Source: Candidatus Kosakonia sp. 282A-S69 | GTDB lineage: Bacteria; Pseudomonadota; Gammaproteobacteria; Enterobacterales; Enterobacteriaceae | Length of the DNA stretch: 64,000 nt | Assembly: GCF_029433855.1 (NCBI RefSeq) | Contig: NZ_JAROAU010000005.1 | Location: forward strand, 32,001 to 96,000 | Direction of reading: 5' to 3' | In this document: positions 1 to 9,982 of the stretch, in pieces | Layout of the letters: the number at the start of each line of letters is the position of its first letter | How positions within the stretch are numbered: position 1 is the first letter of the stretch | Translations under genes and position numbers: made by a program | Notes under the pieces: generated by a model | Database searches by the model: none | What the model saw: the letters and a program-made list of their open reading frames with translations, nothing else | Told to the model about the DNA's origin: nothing

Positions 1-1
1 C

Positions 2-982
2 GGTGACACCATTTCAGGTAAGATTCGCCCACCTAAAGAAGGTGAACGTTACTTTGCACTGCTGAAAGTTAACGAGGTGAACTACGATAAACCGGAAAAT
101 GCGCGTAATAAGATTCTGTTTGAGAACTTAACGCCGCTGCATGCGAACTCTCGTCTGCGTATGGAACGGGGTAACGGCTCTACTGAAGATTTAACTGCTC
201 GCGTTCTCGATCTGGCGTCGCCAATTGGTCGTGGTCAGCGTGGTCTGATTGTGGCACCGCCGAAAGCCGGTAAAACCATGCTGCTGCAGAACATCGCGCA
301 GAGCATCGCTTACAACCATCCTGACTGTGTGCTGATGGTGCTGCTGATTGATGAGCGTCCGGAAGAAGTGACGGAAATGCAGCGCCTGGTGAAAGGTGAA
401 GTGGTTGCGTCAACCTTCGACGAACCGGCTTCCCGCCATGTGCAGGTCGCTGAAATGGTTATCGAAAAAGCGAAACGTCTGGTTGAGCATAAGAAAGATG
501 TCATTATCCTTCTCGACTCCATCACCCGTCTGGCGCGCGCATACAACACCGTTGTTCCGGCTTCCGGTAAAGTGTTGACCGGTGGTGTGGATGCGAACGC
601 CCTGCACCGTCCGAAGCGTTTCTTCGGTGCTGCGCGTAACGTGGAAGAGGGGGGTAGCCTGACCATCATCGCGACAGCGCTGATCGATACCGGCTCGAAG
701 ATGGATGAAGTGATTTACGAAGAGTTTAAAGGCACCGGTAACATGGAGCTGCATCTCTCCCGTAAGATCGCGGAAAAACGCGTCTTCCCGGCGATCGATT
801 ACAACCGCTCCGGTACCCGTAAAGAAGAACTGCTCACCACTCAGGAAGAGCTGCAGAAAATGTGGATCCTGCGCAAAATCATTCACCCGATGGGTGAGAT
901 TGACGCGATGGAATTCCTTATCAACAAGCTGGCCATGACGAAGACCAATGATGAGTTCTTTGACATGATGAAGCGCTCTTAA
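2..982 (+). CDS. rho: Transcription termination factor Rho (3' part, start outside window)
   Basis: The frame is open from base 2 and codes for 326 residues; Rho of enterobacteria has 419, so about 93 N-terminal residues lie before the window. Rho is the hexameric RNA-dependent ATPase helicase that ends transcription of untranslated RNA. The Walker A motif APPKAGKT, the Walker B stretch [11 protein letters not shown] and the Q/R-loop region that follows are intact, and the C-terminus MMKRS is the usual one. The ATG at 77 is internal and not the true start. It is followed by a strong terminator and then the ECA operon, as in E. coli. The identification is secure from near-identity with E. coli Rho. 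Confidence 0.98.
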   Translation, partial: GDTISGKIRPPKEGERYFALLKVNEVNYDKPENARNKILFENLTPLHANSRLRMERGNGSTEDLTARVLDLASPIGRGQRGLIVAPPKAGKTMLLQNIAQSIAYNHPDCVLMVLLIDERPEEVTEMQRLVKGEVVASTFDEPASRHVQVAEMVIEKAKRLVEHKKDVIILLDSITRLARAYNTVVPASGKVLTGGVDANALHRPKRFFGAARNVEEGGSLTIIATALIDTGSKMDEVIYEEFKGTGNMELHLSRKIAEKRVFPAIDYNRSGTRKEELLTTQEELQKMWILRKIIHPMGEIDAMEFLINKLAMTKTNDEFFDMMKRS

Positions 983-1000
983 TTTAAATAAACCCCCGAA

Positions 1001-1030
1001 GCGCCACGTTTTTACGTGGCGTTTTTTATT
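1001..1030 (+). terminator. Intrinsic terminator after rho
   Basis: An 8-bp perfect stem, CGCCACGT at 1002-1009 with ACGTGGCG at 1014-1021, closes a TTTT loop and is followed by six T residues. It lies 19 bp after the rho stop codon and separates rho from the ECA operon. Confidence 0.93.
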
Positions 1031-1162
1031 GGTGGGTTATACGCTATAGGCTCTGGTACAGGCATTATCCAGGGTTGGCGAGACCGGATAGCTTATTGAT
1101 CTTCAAAATATCTCCTGGTTGAAAAGAAAAAAATTATATCAGCGTAAGGCTCGCTTTCTCCT

Positions 1163-1191
1163 TTTATGGGCCATAGCTCTGTCGTTATACT
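1163..1191 (+). promoter_or_regulatory. Possible promoter for the ECA operon
   Basis: A good -10 hexamer, TATACT at 1186-1191, lies about 32 bp before the wecA GTG; the best -35 at 17 bp spacing (TTTATG, 1163-1168) is poor. The 1031-1162 part of the gap shows no gene. Inferred from hexamer match only. Confidence 0.4.
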
Positions 1192-1223
1192 GTTAGGATA
1201 AACATTAGCTGAGAGCATGCATT

Positions 1224-2327
1224 GTGAATCTACTCACTGCTTTTACTGAATTATTCAGTATTTTTTTGTTTACTATGCTTTTCTTATTTGTTGCGCGCAA
1301 AGTAGCAAAACGGATCGGTCTGGTTGACAAGCCCAACTTTCGTAAACGCCATCAGGGATTGATACCGCTTGTGGGTGGCATCTCGGTCTATGCGGGCATC
1401 TGCTTTACCTTTGGGATCACAAACTACTATATTCCTCACGCCGCTCTCTATCTTCTTTGTGCCGGCGCGCTGGTGTTAATTGGCGCGCTGGATGATCGCT
1501 TCGATATCAGCGTTAAATTCCGTGCTTCTGTTCAGGCCCTGGTCGCCGTCGTTATGATGGTGGTCGGTAAACTCTATCTCAGCAGCCTTGGCTATATCTT
1601 CGGCTCATGGGAGATGGTGCTCGGCCCGTTCGGTTACCTGCTTACGCTCTTTGCTGTGTGGGCCGCGATCAACGCCTTTAATATGGTCGACGGCATTGAC
1701 GGTTTGCTTGGTGGGCTCTCTTGCGTGTCGTTTGCCGCGATTGGCTTCATTCTGTGGTTCGATGGTCAATCCAGCCTCGCGCTGTGGTGTTTCGCCATGA
1801 TCGCCGCCATCCTGCCCTATATTCTGCTTAACCTGGGTGTGCTTGGGCGTCGCTATAAAGTTTTTATGGGCGATGCCGGCAGTACGCTCATTGGTTTTAC
1901 CGTTATTTGGATTTTACTGGAAACTACGCAGGGCAAAACTCACCCTATTAGCCCGGTGACGGCGCTATGGATAATCGCCATTCCGCTGATGGATATGGTG
2001 GCGATTATGTACCGCCGCCTGCGCAAAGGTATGAGTCCCTTCTCCCCCGATCGCCAACACATTCACCACCTGATCATGCGCGCAGGTTTTACCTCTCGTC
2101 AGGCATTTGTTCTTATTACTCTTGCCGCTGCACTGCTCGCAACGATTGGTGTCGTTGCGGAATACCTGCATTTGGTCCCTGAATGGGTAATGTTGGCATT
2201 TTTCTTGCTAGCATTCTTTCTGTATGGCTACTGTATTAAGCGCGCATGGAAAGTGGCGCGTTTTATTAAACGGATCAAACGCAGAATGCGCCGTAGCAGA
2301 GGTCAAAAATCAACACTAACCAAGTAA
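1224..2327 (+). CDS. wecA: UDP-GlcNAc:undecaprenyl-phosphate GlcNAc-1-phosphate transferase WecA
   Basis: WecA starts ECA synthesis, and often O-antigen synthesis, by moving GlcNAc-1-phosphate onto undecaprenyl phosphate at the inner face of the plasma membrane. The 367 residues equal the E. coli length. It is a polytopic protein of about eleven membrane segments with the family's acidic motifs: DDRFD near residue 90, NMVDGIDG near 156, and the histidine motif HIHHL near 280. The GTG start at 1224 matches the E. coli start; no upstream ATG fits. First gene of the wec operon, 13 bp before wzzE. The C-terminus is strongly basic (KRIKRRMRR), facing the cytoplasm by the positive-inside rule. Confidence 0.97.
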   Translation: MNLLTAFTELFSIFLFTMLFLFVARKVAKRIGLVDKPNFRKRHQGLIPLVGGISVYAGICFTFGITNYYIPHAALYLLCAGALVLIGALDDRFDISVKFRASVQALVAVVMMVVGKLYLSSLGYIFGSWEMVLGPFGYLLTLFAVWAAINAFNMVDGIDGLLGGLSCVSFAAIGFILWFDGQSSLALWCFAMIAAILPYILLNLGVLGRRYKVFMGDAGSTLIGFTVIWILLETTQGKTHPISPVTALWIIAIPLMDMVAIMYRRLRKGMSPFSPDRQHIHHLIMRAGFTSRQAFVLITLAAALLATIGVVAEYLHLVPEWVMLAFFLLAFFLYGYCIKRAWKVARFIKRIKRRMRRSRGQKSTLTK

Positions 2328-2340
2328 AATCGGGAAAGCG

Positions 2341-3387
2341 ATGATTCAACAAGCGTCGGAAGCACCTTCAGCGGTGACGGAAAATGAACTGGATATTCGG
2401 GGTTTGTTTCGTACTTTGTGGGCAGGAAAATTTTGGATTGCTGGCGTAGCGCTGCTCTTCTCATTGCTGGCGCTTATCTGGACCTTTTTTGCTCCCCAGG
2501 AGTGGGGAGCAACCGCTGTTACCGACCGACCTACCGTCAATATGCTTGGGGGGTATTACTCCCAGCAGCAATTTCTGCGTAACCTGGATGTTAAAGCGAA
2601 CCTTGCGCCAGCAGAGCAAGTTTCTGTCATGGATGAGGCGTATAAAGAGTTCATCATGCAGCTTGCTGCATGGGACACGCGTCGCGATTTCTGGTTGCAA
2701 ACCGACTATTACAAGCAGCGTCGTGTTGGCAACAGCAAAGCGGATGCCGCGATGCTGGATGATCTCATCAATAATATCCAGTACACGCCAGGTGATGTCG
2801 TGCGTAACCAGAATGACAACGTCAAACTGATCGCCGAAACTGCGCCGGACGCGAATAATCTGCTGCGACAATACATTGCTTTCGCCAGCCAGCGCGCCGC
2901 CAGCCATCTGAACGATGAGCTGAAAGGCGCCTGGGCTGCTCGCACCATTCAGATGAAAGCGCAGGTGAAACGTCAGGAAGAGGTCGCGAAAGCTATCTAC
3001 AACCGGCGTGTGCACAATGTTGAGCAGGCGCTGAGAATCGCTGAGCAACACAATATCTCGCGCAATGAGACCGATATTCCGACGGATGAACTGCCGGACT
3101 CTGAACTCTTTATGCTTGGTCGTCCGATGCTGCAGGCACGTCTTGAAAACCTGCAGGCGGTGGGGCCGCAATACGATCTGGACTATGATCAAAACCGGGC
3201 GATGTTGAATACCCTCAACGTCGGCCCGACGCTGGATCCGCGTTTTCAGACCTATCGATATCTGCGTACACCGGAAGAGCCGGTGAAACGCGACAGCCCG
3301 CGTCGTGCTTTCCTGATGATTATGTGGGGAATTGTCGGTGCGTTAACCGGAGCTGGGGTGGCGTTAGCGCGTCGCCGTTCGAACTAA
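2341..3387 (+). CDS. wzzE: ECA polysaccharide chain-length modulator WzzE
   Basis: WzzE sets the number of trisaccharide repeats in ECA, working with the polymerase WzyE in the inner membrane. The 348 residues are the usual length. The architecture is that of a polysaccharide co-polymerase: an N-terminal cytoplasmic tail, a first membrane helix at about 32-52, a large periplasmic domain rich in helix and coiled coil (about 190-240), and a second helix near 325-343 followed by RRRSN. A proline-rich stretch precedes the last helix, as in Wzz proteins. It sits between wecA and wecB. The identification rests on near-identity with E. coli WzzE. Confidence 0.96.
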   Translation: MIQQASEAPSAVTENELDIRGLFRTLWAGKFWIAGVALLFSLLALIWTFFAPQEWGATAVTDRPTVNMLGGYYSQQQFLRNLDVKANLAPAEQVSVMDEAYKEFIMQLAAWDTRRDFWLQTDYYKQRRVGNSKADAAMLDDLINNIQYTPGDVVRNQNDNVKLIAETAPDANNLLRQYIAFASQRAASHLNDELKGAWAARTIQMKAQVKRQEEVAKAIYNRRVHNVEQALRIAEQHNISRNETDIPTDELPDSELFMLGRPMLQARLENLQAVGPQYDLDYDQNRAMLNTLNVGPTLDPRFQTYRYLRTPEEPVKRDSPRRAFLMIMWGIVGALTGAGVALARRRSN

Positions 3388-3442
3388 ACGCCGTCTGAGA
3401 TGGGGGCGTTGCGCCTCCATCCTCTAAATAAAGAGAATCGTT

Positions 3443-4573
3443 GTGAAAGTACTGACCGTATTCGGCACGCGACCAGAAGCCATCAAAATGGCTCCTCTGG
3501 TTCATGCGCTGGCAAAGGATCCTGACTTTGAGGCAAGAGTTTGCGTCACTGCACAGCATCGGGAGATGCTCGATCAGGTGCTGAACCTCTTTTCTATCGT
3601 CCCGGATTACGATCTAAATATTATGCGTCCCGGACAGGGACTGACTGAAATTACATGCGGTATCCTGCAGGGATTAAAACCTATTCTTGAAGCGTTCCGC
3701 CCCGATGTCGTGCTGGTTCACGGCGATACCACCACCACCGTTGCTGCAAGCCTTGCTGCATTTTATCAACGCATTCCCGTTGGGCATGTGGAAGCGGGGC
3801 TGCGTACCGGCGATCTCTCCTCGCCCTGGCCGGAAGAGGCTAACCGTACGCTGACAGGCCACCTGGCGATGTACCACTTCGCACCGACGGAGAACTCCCG
3901 GCAAAATTTACGCCGGGAAAATGTTGCCGATGAGCGCATTTTCGTTACCGGCAATACCGTAATCGATGCCCTCTTCTGGGTACGCGATAGCGTGATGAAC
4001 AACCCCACGCAGTATGAGGCACTGGCAGCCCGCTACCCTTTTCTGGATGGAAAGAAGAAGCTGGTGCTGGTTACCGGCCACCGCCGGGAAAGCTTTGGCC
4101 AGGGCTTCGAACAAATTTGTCACGCACTGGCGGATATTGCTGCTCATCATGACGATGTCCAAATCGTCTATCCCGTGCACCTCAATCCGAACGTTAGCGA
4201 ACCGGTAAACCGCATTCTTGGGCCGGTTAAGAATGTCTTTTTGATTGAGCCGCAGGATTATTTACCCTTCCTGTGGTTGATGAACCACGCCTGGCTGATC
4301 CTGACGGACTCCGGCGGCATTCAGGAAGAAGCGCCTTCATTAGGTAAACCCGTGCTGGTGATGCGTGATACAACCGAGCGTCCGGAGGCCGTAGAGGCCG
4401 GGACCGTGAAACTGGTGGGCACCGATCGCCAGCGCATCGTGGATGAGGTCACGCACCTGCTTAATGACAATGAAGCATGGCAGACCATGAGCCGCGCGCA
4501 CAACCCTTACGGGGATGGGCAGGCTTGTGGCCGAATTTTGCACGCACTTAAACACAATCAGGTAACACTATGA
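3443..4573 (+). CDS. wecB: UDP-N-acetylglucosamine 2-epimerase WecB
   Basis: WecB converts UDP-GlcNAc reversibly to UDP-ManNAc, the precursor that WecC oxidises for the second ECA sugar. It has 376 residues, the family length. The hydrolysing/non-hydrolysing epimerase motifs are all present: VHGDTTTT (Asp95 region), [11 protein letters not shown] (Glu117), EEANRTLT (Glu131) and [10 protein letters not shown] (His213), then the nucleotide-binding [10 protein letters not shown]. The GTG start at 3443 follows AAAGAGAA and matches E. coli. The stop overlaps the wecC start by four bases (ATGA), which suggests translational coupling and co-transcription. Confidence 0.97.
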   Translation: MKVLTVFGTRPEAIKMAPLVHALAKDPDFEARVCVTAQHREMLDQVLNLFSIVPDYDLNIMRPGQGLTEITCGILQGLKPILEAFRPDVVLVHGDTTTTVAASLAAFYQRIPVGHVEAGLRTGDLSSPWPEEANRTLTGHLAMYHFAPTENSRQNLRRENVADERIFVTGNTVIDALFWVRDSVMNNPTQYEALAARYPFLDGKKKLVLVTGHRRESFGQGFEQICHALADIAAHHDDVQIVYPVHLNPNVSEPVNRILGPVKNVFLIEPQDYLPFLWLMNHAWLILTDSGGIQEEAPSLGKPVLVMRDTTERPEAVEAGTVKLVGTDRQRIVDEVTHLLNDNEAWQTMSRAHNPYGDGQACGRILHALKHNQVTL

Positions 4574-5832
4574 GCTTTACAACCATTTCCGTGATTGGCC
4601 TCGGCTATATTGGCCTGCCTACCGCAGCGGCTTTTGCTTCCCGGCAGAAGCAGGTCGTGGGGGTGGATATCAACGCGCGGGCCGTGGAGACCATTAACCG
4701 TGGTGAGATCCACATCGTTGAGCCGGAACTGGATAGCGTAGTAAAAGCGGCGGTGGAGGGCGGTTACCTTCGCGCCAGCACCCAACCTGTTGCGGCAGAC
4801 GCCTACCTGATTGCAGTGCCGACGCCGTTTAAAGGCGATCACGAGCCGGATATGGCCTACGTTGAAGCCGCAGCCAAATCGATTGCACCCGTGCTGCATA
4901 AAGGCGCACTGGTGATCCTCGAATCCACCTCACCGGTCGGCGCGACGGAGCAGATGGCGCAGTGGCTCGCCGAGGCGCGCCCGGATCTCACCTTTCCGCA
5001 GCAGGCTGGCGAACATGCGGATGTCAATGTCGCCTACTGCCCGGAGCGTGTACTGCCGGGCCAGGTGATGGTGGAGCTGATTAAAAATGACCGCGTGATT
5101 GGCGGCATGACACCCATCTGTTCTGCCCGCGCCAGCGAGCTTTATAAAATCTTCCTTGAAGGCGAGTGTGTGGTCACTAACGCCCGCACAGCCGAGATGT
5201 GCAAGCTGACGGAAAACAGCTTCCGTGACGTTAACATCGCCTTCGCGAACGAACTGTCGCTGATTTGCGCCGAGCAGGGCATCAACGTGTGGGAGTTGAT
5301 CCGCCTGGCGAACCGCCATCCGCGCGTCAATATTCTGCAACCTGGTCCGGGCGTTGGCGGTCACTGCATTGCGGTCGACCCGTGGTTTATCGTGGCGCAG
5401 AACCCCGATCAGGCAAGGCTTATCCGCACCGCACGTGAAGTGAACGATCACAAACCGCATTGGGTGTTGAACCAGGTGAAAGCCATCGTCGCCGATTGCC
5501 TCACCGCGAGCGGTAAGCGCGCCAGCGAGGTCAAGATTGCCTGCTTCGGGCTGGCCTTTAAACCGAACATTGACGATCTGCGTGAAAGTCCGGCGATGGA
5601 AATTGCCCACGACATCGCGCAGTGGCACAGCGGCCAGACGCTGGTGGTGGAACCGAATATCGACACGCTGCCCGAGAAACTGGCCGGGCACAGCACGCTG
5701 GTTAATACCCAGGATGCACTGGCACAGGCCGATGTGCTGGTGATGCTGGTCGATCATAAGCAGTTTAAAGCAGTTGATGCCGCTACCATTTCACAGCCGT
5801 GGGTCGTCGACACCAAAGGCGTCTGGCGCTGA
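4570..5832 (+). CDS. wecC: UDP-N-acetyl-D-mannosamine dehydrogenase WecC
   Basis: WecC oxidises UDP-ManNAc twice with NAD+ to UDP-ManNAcA, the donor used by WecG. The 420 residues match E. coli. An N-terminal Rossmann motif, [10 protein letters not shown] (about 10-19), is followed by the UDP-glucose/GDP-mannose dehydrogenase domains; the catalytic cysteine lies in [11 protein letters not shown] near residue 265. The start overlaps the wecB stop. In E. coli the next genes are rffG and rffH; here wecD begins only nine bases after the wecC stop, so those two genes are missing. The protein itself shows no sign of truncation. Confidence 0.97.
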   Translation: MSFTTISVIGLGYIGLPTAAAFASRQKQVVGVDINARAVETINRGEIHIVEPELDSVVKAAVEGGYLRASTQPVAADAYLIAVPTPFKGDHEPDMAYVEAAAKSIAPVLHKGALVILESTSPVGATEQMAQWLAEARPDLTFPQQAGEHADVNVAYCPERVLPGQVMVELIKNDRVIGGMTPICSARASELYKIFLEGECVVTNARTAEMCKLTENSFRDVNIAFANELSLICAEQGINVWELIRLANRHPRVNILQPGPGVGGHCIAVDPWFIVAQNPDQARLIRTAREVNDHKPHWVLNQVKAIVADCLTASGKRASEVKIACFGLAFKPNIDDLRESPAMEIAHDIAQWHSGQTLVVEPNIDTLPEKLAGHSTLVNTQDALAQADVLVMLVDHKQFKAVDAATISQPWVVDTKGVWR

Positions 5833-5841
5833 GGACATAAC

Positions 5842-6519
5842 ATGGCTGTGCACGGCACAATTGAAGAGCTGGCATGGGAAAACGCCTTTTTTGGTCTGCG
5901 CAGCGCGATTATTCGTCTGAATCCTTCCGCGCCTGCGCTCACTGGCGCAGATTTTGCACAGTGGGAACGTCTGCAGGTGAAATTGCCTGCGTCGCAAACC
6001 CATCAGCTTGATGCTCTGCAACAGCAGGGTTTTCAACTGGTCGAAGGTGAAATCGATCTGCTACTGCCGGTTGCCGCAAAGGGTATTGACCCTGTCGCCA
6101 GTGTGGCAGATGAAAGCGATATCCCCGCGCTGCGCATGATGGCAGCAGAAATGTTTGTCCAGAGCCGCTTTCGCGCGCCCTGGTATGCAACCGATGCGAG
6201 CGGTCGTTTCTACGCACAGTGGATTGAAAACGCGGTAAAAGGCCTGTTCGACCACCAGTGTCTGCTTTTCCGTGCGCAGGATGAGGCGATCGGCGGTTTT
6301 GTCTCTCTCCGCCAGCTTAATGAGCATGAGGCGCGTATTGGCCTGCTGGGTGGACGCGGCATGGGAGAGAAATTGATGCAGGCGGCGTGCCAGTGGGCGC
6401 GAGCGCGGCAGTTAACGCACGTGCGCGTGGCGACCCAACTTGGGAATACTGCCGCACTTAAACGATATATTCAGAGCGGCGCGAACGTAGAAAGCACCGC
6501 CTTATGGCTATACAGGTAA
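5842..6519 (+). CDS. wecD: dTDP-4-amino-4,6-dideoxy-D-galactose acyltransferase WecD
   Basis: WecD is the GNAT-family N-acetyltransferase that uses acetyl-CoA to make dTDP-Fuc4NAc, the third ECA sugar donor. Its 225 residues are close to E. coli WecD (224). The conserved core [24 protein letters not shown] is present at about 112-135, and the acetyl-CoA loop [10 protein letters not shown] is near 170. The C-terminus [17 protein letters not shown] is the family signature end. A good ribosome site, GAGGA, sits eight bases before the ATG. It directly follows wecC because rffG/rffH are absent. The N-terminal third is more divergent from E. coli than its neighbours. Confidence 0.95.
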   Translation: MAVHGTIEELAWENAFFGLRSAIIRLNPSAPALTGADFAQWERLQVKLPASQTHQLDALQQQGFQLVEGEIDLLLPVAAKGIDPVASVADESDIPALRMMAAEMFVQSRFRAPWYATDASGRFYAQWIENAVKGLFDHQCLLFRAQDEAIGGFVSLRQLNEHEARIGLLGGRGMGEKLMQAACQWARARQLTHVRVATQLGNTAALKRYIQSGANVESTALWLYR

Positions 6520-6523
6520 CGCT

Positions 6524-7654
6524 ATGATCCCTTTCAATGCACCACCGGTAGTAGGAACGGAAATTGACTACATGCAGTCGGCAATGGGCAGCGGGAAATT
6601 ATGCGGCGACGGCGGTTTTACCCGCCGCTGCCAGCAGTGGATGGAGCAGCGTTTTCGCAGTGCCAAAGTCCTGCTGACGCCTTCATGCACCGCATCGCTG
6701 GAGATGGCCGCGCTGCTGCTGGATATTCAGCCCGGCGATGAAGTGATCATGCCGAGCTATACCTTCGTCTCCACCGCGAACGCCTTTGTGCTGCGCGGCG
6801 CGAAGATTGTCTTCGTTGATATCCGCCCGGATACGATGAACATCGACGAAACGCGGATTGAAGCGGCGATTACGGATAAAACTCGCGCGATTGTGCCGGT
6901 GCATTACGCAGGCGTTGCCTGTGAAATGGACACCATCATGGCGATCGCGCAAAAACATAAGTTGTTTGTGGTGGAAGATGCCGCGCAGGGCGTGATGTCG
7001 ACCTACAAAGGGCGGGCATTAGGCACCATCGGTCATATTGGCTGCTTCAGTTTCCACGAAACCAAAAACTACACCGCGGGCGGTGAAGGCGGCGCGACGC
7101 TGATTAACGACCGCGCGCTGGTTGAACGCGCCGAGGTGATTCGCGAAAAGGGCACCAACCGCAGCCAGTTCTTCCGCGGGCAGGTCGATAAGTACACCTG
7201 GCGCGATATCGGTTCCAGCTACTTGATGGCCGATTTGCAGGCCGCCTATCTTTGGGCGCAGCTGGAGGCAGCCGAGCGCATCAACCAGCAGCGGCTGGCC
7301 TTGTGGCAAAGCTACTATGATGCGCTCTCCCCGCTGGCAAAAACCGGACGCATTGAGCTGCCCTCAATTCCGGCAGAGTGCAGCCACAACGCGCACATGT
7401 TTTACATTAAGCTGCGCGACGAAGCGGATCGCAGCAAACTGATCGCCTTCCTGAAGGAAGCGGAGATTATGGCGGTGTTCCACTACATTCCGCTGCATGC
7501 TTCCCCGGCCGGCGAGAGGTTTGGCACGTTTCACGGCGAAGATCGCTACACCACGCAAGAGAGTGAGCGGTTGCTTCGTCTGCCGCTATTCTACAACCTG
7601 GCGTCGGTCAATCAGCGAACGGTGATCAGCACGCTTCTGAGCTACTTCAGCTGA
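6524..7654 (+). CDS. wecE: dTDP-4-amino-4,6-dideoxygalactose transaminase WecE
   Basis: WecE is a PLP-dependent aminotransferase of the DegT/DnrJ/EryC1 family. It takes glutamate and dTDP-4-keto-6-deoxyglucose to give dTDP-Fuc4N, which WecD acetylates. The 376 residues are the full length. The PLP lysine lies in FHETKNYTAGGEGG near residue 181, and EDAAQG (near 155) is the conserved cofactor-binding aspartate motif. Its keto-sugar substrate is made by RffH and RffG, which are not encoded here, so supply must come from another rmlA/rmlB-type locus. It starts five bases after wecD and lies one base before wzxE. Confidence 0.97.
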   Translation: MIPFNAPPVVGTEIDYMQSAMGSGKLCGDGGFTRRCQQWMEQRFRSAKVLLTPSCTASLEMAALLLDIQPGDEVIMPSYTFVSTANAFVLRGAKIVFVDIRPDTMNIDETRIEAAITDKTRAIVPVHYAGVACEMDTIMAIAQKHKLFVVEDAAQGVMSTYKGRALGTIGHIGCFSFHETKNYTAGGEGGATLINDRALVERAEVIREKGTNRSQFFRGQVDKYTWRDIGSSYLMADLQAAYLWAQLEAAERINQQRLALWQSYYDALSPLAKTGRIELPSIPAECSHNAHMFYIKLRDEADRSKLIAFLKEAEIMAVFHYIPLHASPAGERFGTFHGEDRYTTQESERLLRLPLFYNLASVNQRTVISTLLSYFS

Positions 7655-7655
7655 T

Positions 7656-8906
7656 ATGTCGCTGGCAAAAGCATCGCTCTGGACTGCCGCAAGTACGCTG
7701 GTCAAAATCGGCGCGGGTCTGCTGGTGGTCAAACTGCTGGCAATGGCGTTTGGGCCATCCGGCGTCGGGCAGGCAGGGAACTTCCGCCAGCTGATTACCG
7801 TATTAGGCGTGCTGGCGGGCGCGGGGATCTTTAACGGCGTCACGAAGTTTGTGGCGCAGTCTCATGACGATCCCGCCCGTCTGCGGGTAGTGGTTGGTAC
7901 CTCATCGGCGATGGTGCTCGGTTTCTCAACCCTGCTGGCGCTACTCTTCCTGCTGGCCGCTGCGCCCATCAGCCAGGGGCTGTTTGGTCACACCCACTAT
8001 CAGAGCCTTGTGCGTTTAGTCGCGCTGGTGCAGATGGGCATCGCCTGGGCCAACCTGCTGCTGGCGGTAATGAAAGGGTTCCGCGATGCGGCAGGAAATG
8101 CACTATCGCTGATTATCGGCAGCATCATTGGCGTGCTGGCCTGGTATCTCTGCTATCGCATCGGCGGCTATCAGGGTGCGCTGCTGGGGCTGGCACTGGT
8201 GCCCGCGCTGGTGGTTATCCCGGCGATGGGCATGTTGCTACGACGCAAAGCGATACCGCTGCGTTTCTTTATGCCACAGTGGGATCGCGCGCTGGCAGGC
8301 CAGTTGGGTAAATTCACCCTGATGGCGCTGATCACCTCGTTTACGATGCCGCTGGCATACGTGATGATGCGAAACCAGCTTGCCGCACACTACAGCTGGG
8401 ATGATGTGGGGATTTGGCAGGGTGTAAGTACGATTTCCGATGCTTACCTGCAGTTTATTACCGCCTCGTTTAGCGTCTACCTGCTACCGACGCTGTCGCG
8501 GCTGGTGACCAAGCAGGAGATTGCGCGTGAAATCGGCCGGTCGTTGCGCTTTGTTCTTCCCGCCGTGGCGGCGGTGAGCCTTGGCGTCTGGCTGCTGCGC
8601 GATGTGGCAATCTGGCTGCTCTTTTCCGAAAAGTTTATCGCCATGCGCGATCTCTTCGCCTGGCAGCTGGTCGGGGATGTATTAAAAGTGGGGGCTTACG
8701 TCTTTGGCTATTTAGTCATCGCGAAGGCCTCGCTGCGATTCTATATTCTGGCTGAGATAAGCCAGTTTGCGCTGCTGACGCTCTTCGCACGCTGGCTCAT
8801 TCCGGCACACGGCGCAGCGGGGGCGGCGCAGGCCTACATGGCCACCTACATTATCTATTTCGCTGTATGTTGCGGCGTTTTTTTGATTTGGCGTAAAAAG
8901 GCATGA
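7656..8906 (+). CDS. wzxE: Lipid III flippase WzxE
   Basis: WzxE moves the undecaprenyl-pyrophosphate-linked ECA trisaccharide (lipid III) across the inner membrane for polymerisation by WzyE. It has 416 residues, the E. coli length, and about twelve hydrophobic segments typical of the MOP/PST exporter family. The N-terminus [18 protein letters not shown] and the motif [10 protein letters not shown] are as in E. coli WzxE. The start lies one base after the wecE stop (TGATATG) and the end overlaps wecF by four bases, so translation is tightly coupled. Confidence 0.96.
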   Translation: MSLAKASLWTAASTLVKIGAGLLVVKLLAMAFGPSGVGQAGNFRQLITVLGVLAGAGIFNGVTKFVAQSHDDPARLRVVVGTSSAMVLGFSTLLALLFLLAAAPISQGLFGHTHYQSLVRLVALVQMGIAWANLLLAVMKGFRDAAGNALSLIIGSIIGVLAWYLCYRIGGYQGALLGLALVPALVVIPAMGMLLRRKAIPLRFFMPQWDRALAGQLGKFTLMALITSFTMPLAYVMMRNQLAAHYSWDDVGIWQGVSTISDAYLQFITASFSVYLLPTLSRLVTKQEIAREIGRSLRFVLPAVAAVSLGVWLLRDVAIWLLFSEKFIAMRDLFAWQLVGDVLKVGAYVFGYLVIAKASLRFYILAEISQFALLTLFARWLIPAHGAAGAAQAYMATYIIYFAVCCGVFLIWRKKA

Positions 8907-9982
8907 CTGCACTGATTCACATATTGGGATCGGATATCCCACACCATAACCAGACTGTGCTGCGCTTCTTTAACGACCATCTTGCGGCATCGGGAGAGTA
9001 TGCCCGCGAGTTTATGGTTGTCGGGCGCGACGAGGCGCAGCGGGCGCTCTATCCTGCGCTGAGGCTGCATTTTTATCCCGACAAAAAGACGCTGGCAAGG
9101 GCGGTCATCGCCCGGGCGAAAGCGCAACGTCAGCAACGCTTCTTCTTCCACGGGCAGTTTAATTTCAACCTCTGGCTGGCGCTGCTCAAAGGGGCTATCA
9201 AGCGCGAACAGTTCTACTGGCACGCCTGGGGCGCCGATCTGTATGAGGTCTCACGCAGCCTGAAATTCCGTCTCTTTTATCCGCTGCGCCGCTTAGCGCA
9301 GCGTCGCGTTGGTCGTCTCTTCGCAACCCGCGGCGATCTGGCGTGGTTTGCCGAACGTCATCCTGGCGTGCCTGGTGAACTGCTCTACTTTCCAACGCGT
9401 ATGGATCCGGCGCTGAATACAATGGCGCATGAACGCCCGCAGGCGGGCAAGCTGACGATTCTGGTCGGTAACTCCGGCGATGCGAGCAATGAGCATATTG
9501 CTGCTCTGCAGGCGATCCACCGCCAGTTTGGCGATACGGTCAATATCATTGTGCCGATGGGCTACCCGGCAAATAACGACGCTTATATCGCCGCGGTTCG
9601 CAGCGCCGGGCTGGCGCTCTTTAGCGCTGACAACCTGCGTATTCTTGATGAGAAAATGGATTTTGATGCCTATCTGGCGCTGCTCGCGCAGTGCGATCTG
9701 GGTTACTTCATTTTTGCCCGTCAACAGGGGATCGGCACGATGTGTCTGCTGATTCAGGCGGGCGTACCTTGTGTGCTGAACCGTGAAAATCCTTTCTGGC
9801 GTGATATGGTGGCGGAAGGGATCCCCGTCCTCTTTACTGGCGATGCGCTGGATGAGGCGGTGATCCGCGAGGCCCGCCGCCAGCTGTTAGCGGTGGATAA
9901 AAATGCTATCGCCTTTTTCAGCCCGAACTATGAAACGCTGTGGCACAAAGCGCTCCTTAACGCTGCGGGGATCAACGGATGA
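8903..9982 (+). CDS. wecF: TDP-Fuc4NAc:lipid II Fuc4NAc transferase WecF
   Basis: WecF (RffT) adds Fuc4NAc to lipid II and so completes the ECA trisaccharide at the cytoplasmic face of the inner membrane. It is a family 56 glycosyltransferase with 359 residues, the usual size. The protein has no clear membrane helix, consistent with a peripheral enzyme. Conserved stretches include [14 protein letters not shown] (about 70-85), [12 protein letters not shown] (about 100-112) and [11 protein letters not shown] (near 190). It overlaps wzxE at its start and wzyE at its stop (ATGA, four bases each). Confidence 0.96.
   Translation: MTALIHILGSDIPHHNQTVLRFFNDHLAASGEYAREFMVVGRDEAQRALYPALRLHFYPDKKTLARAVIARAKAQRQQRFFFHGQFNFNLWLALLKGAIKREQFYWHAWGADLYEVSRSLKFRLFYPLRRLAQRRVGRLFATRGDLAWFAERHPGVPGELLYFPTRMDPALNTMAHERPQAGKLTILVGNSGDASNEHIAALQAIHRQFGDTVNIIVPMGYPANNDAYIAAVRSAGLALFSADNLRILDEKMDFDAYLALLAQCDLGYFIFARQQGIGTMCLLIQAGVPCVLNRENPFWRDMVAEGIPVLFTGDALDEAVIREARRQLLAVDKNAIAFFSPNYETLWHKALLNAAGING

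Noticed and set aside
4930..5757. 275-residue minus-strand frame inside wecC
   Set aside because: A shadow of the GC-rich third codon positions of wecC; His/Gln/Arg-rich, with no known family pattern.
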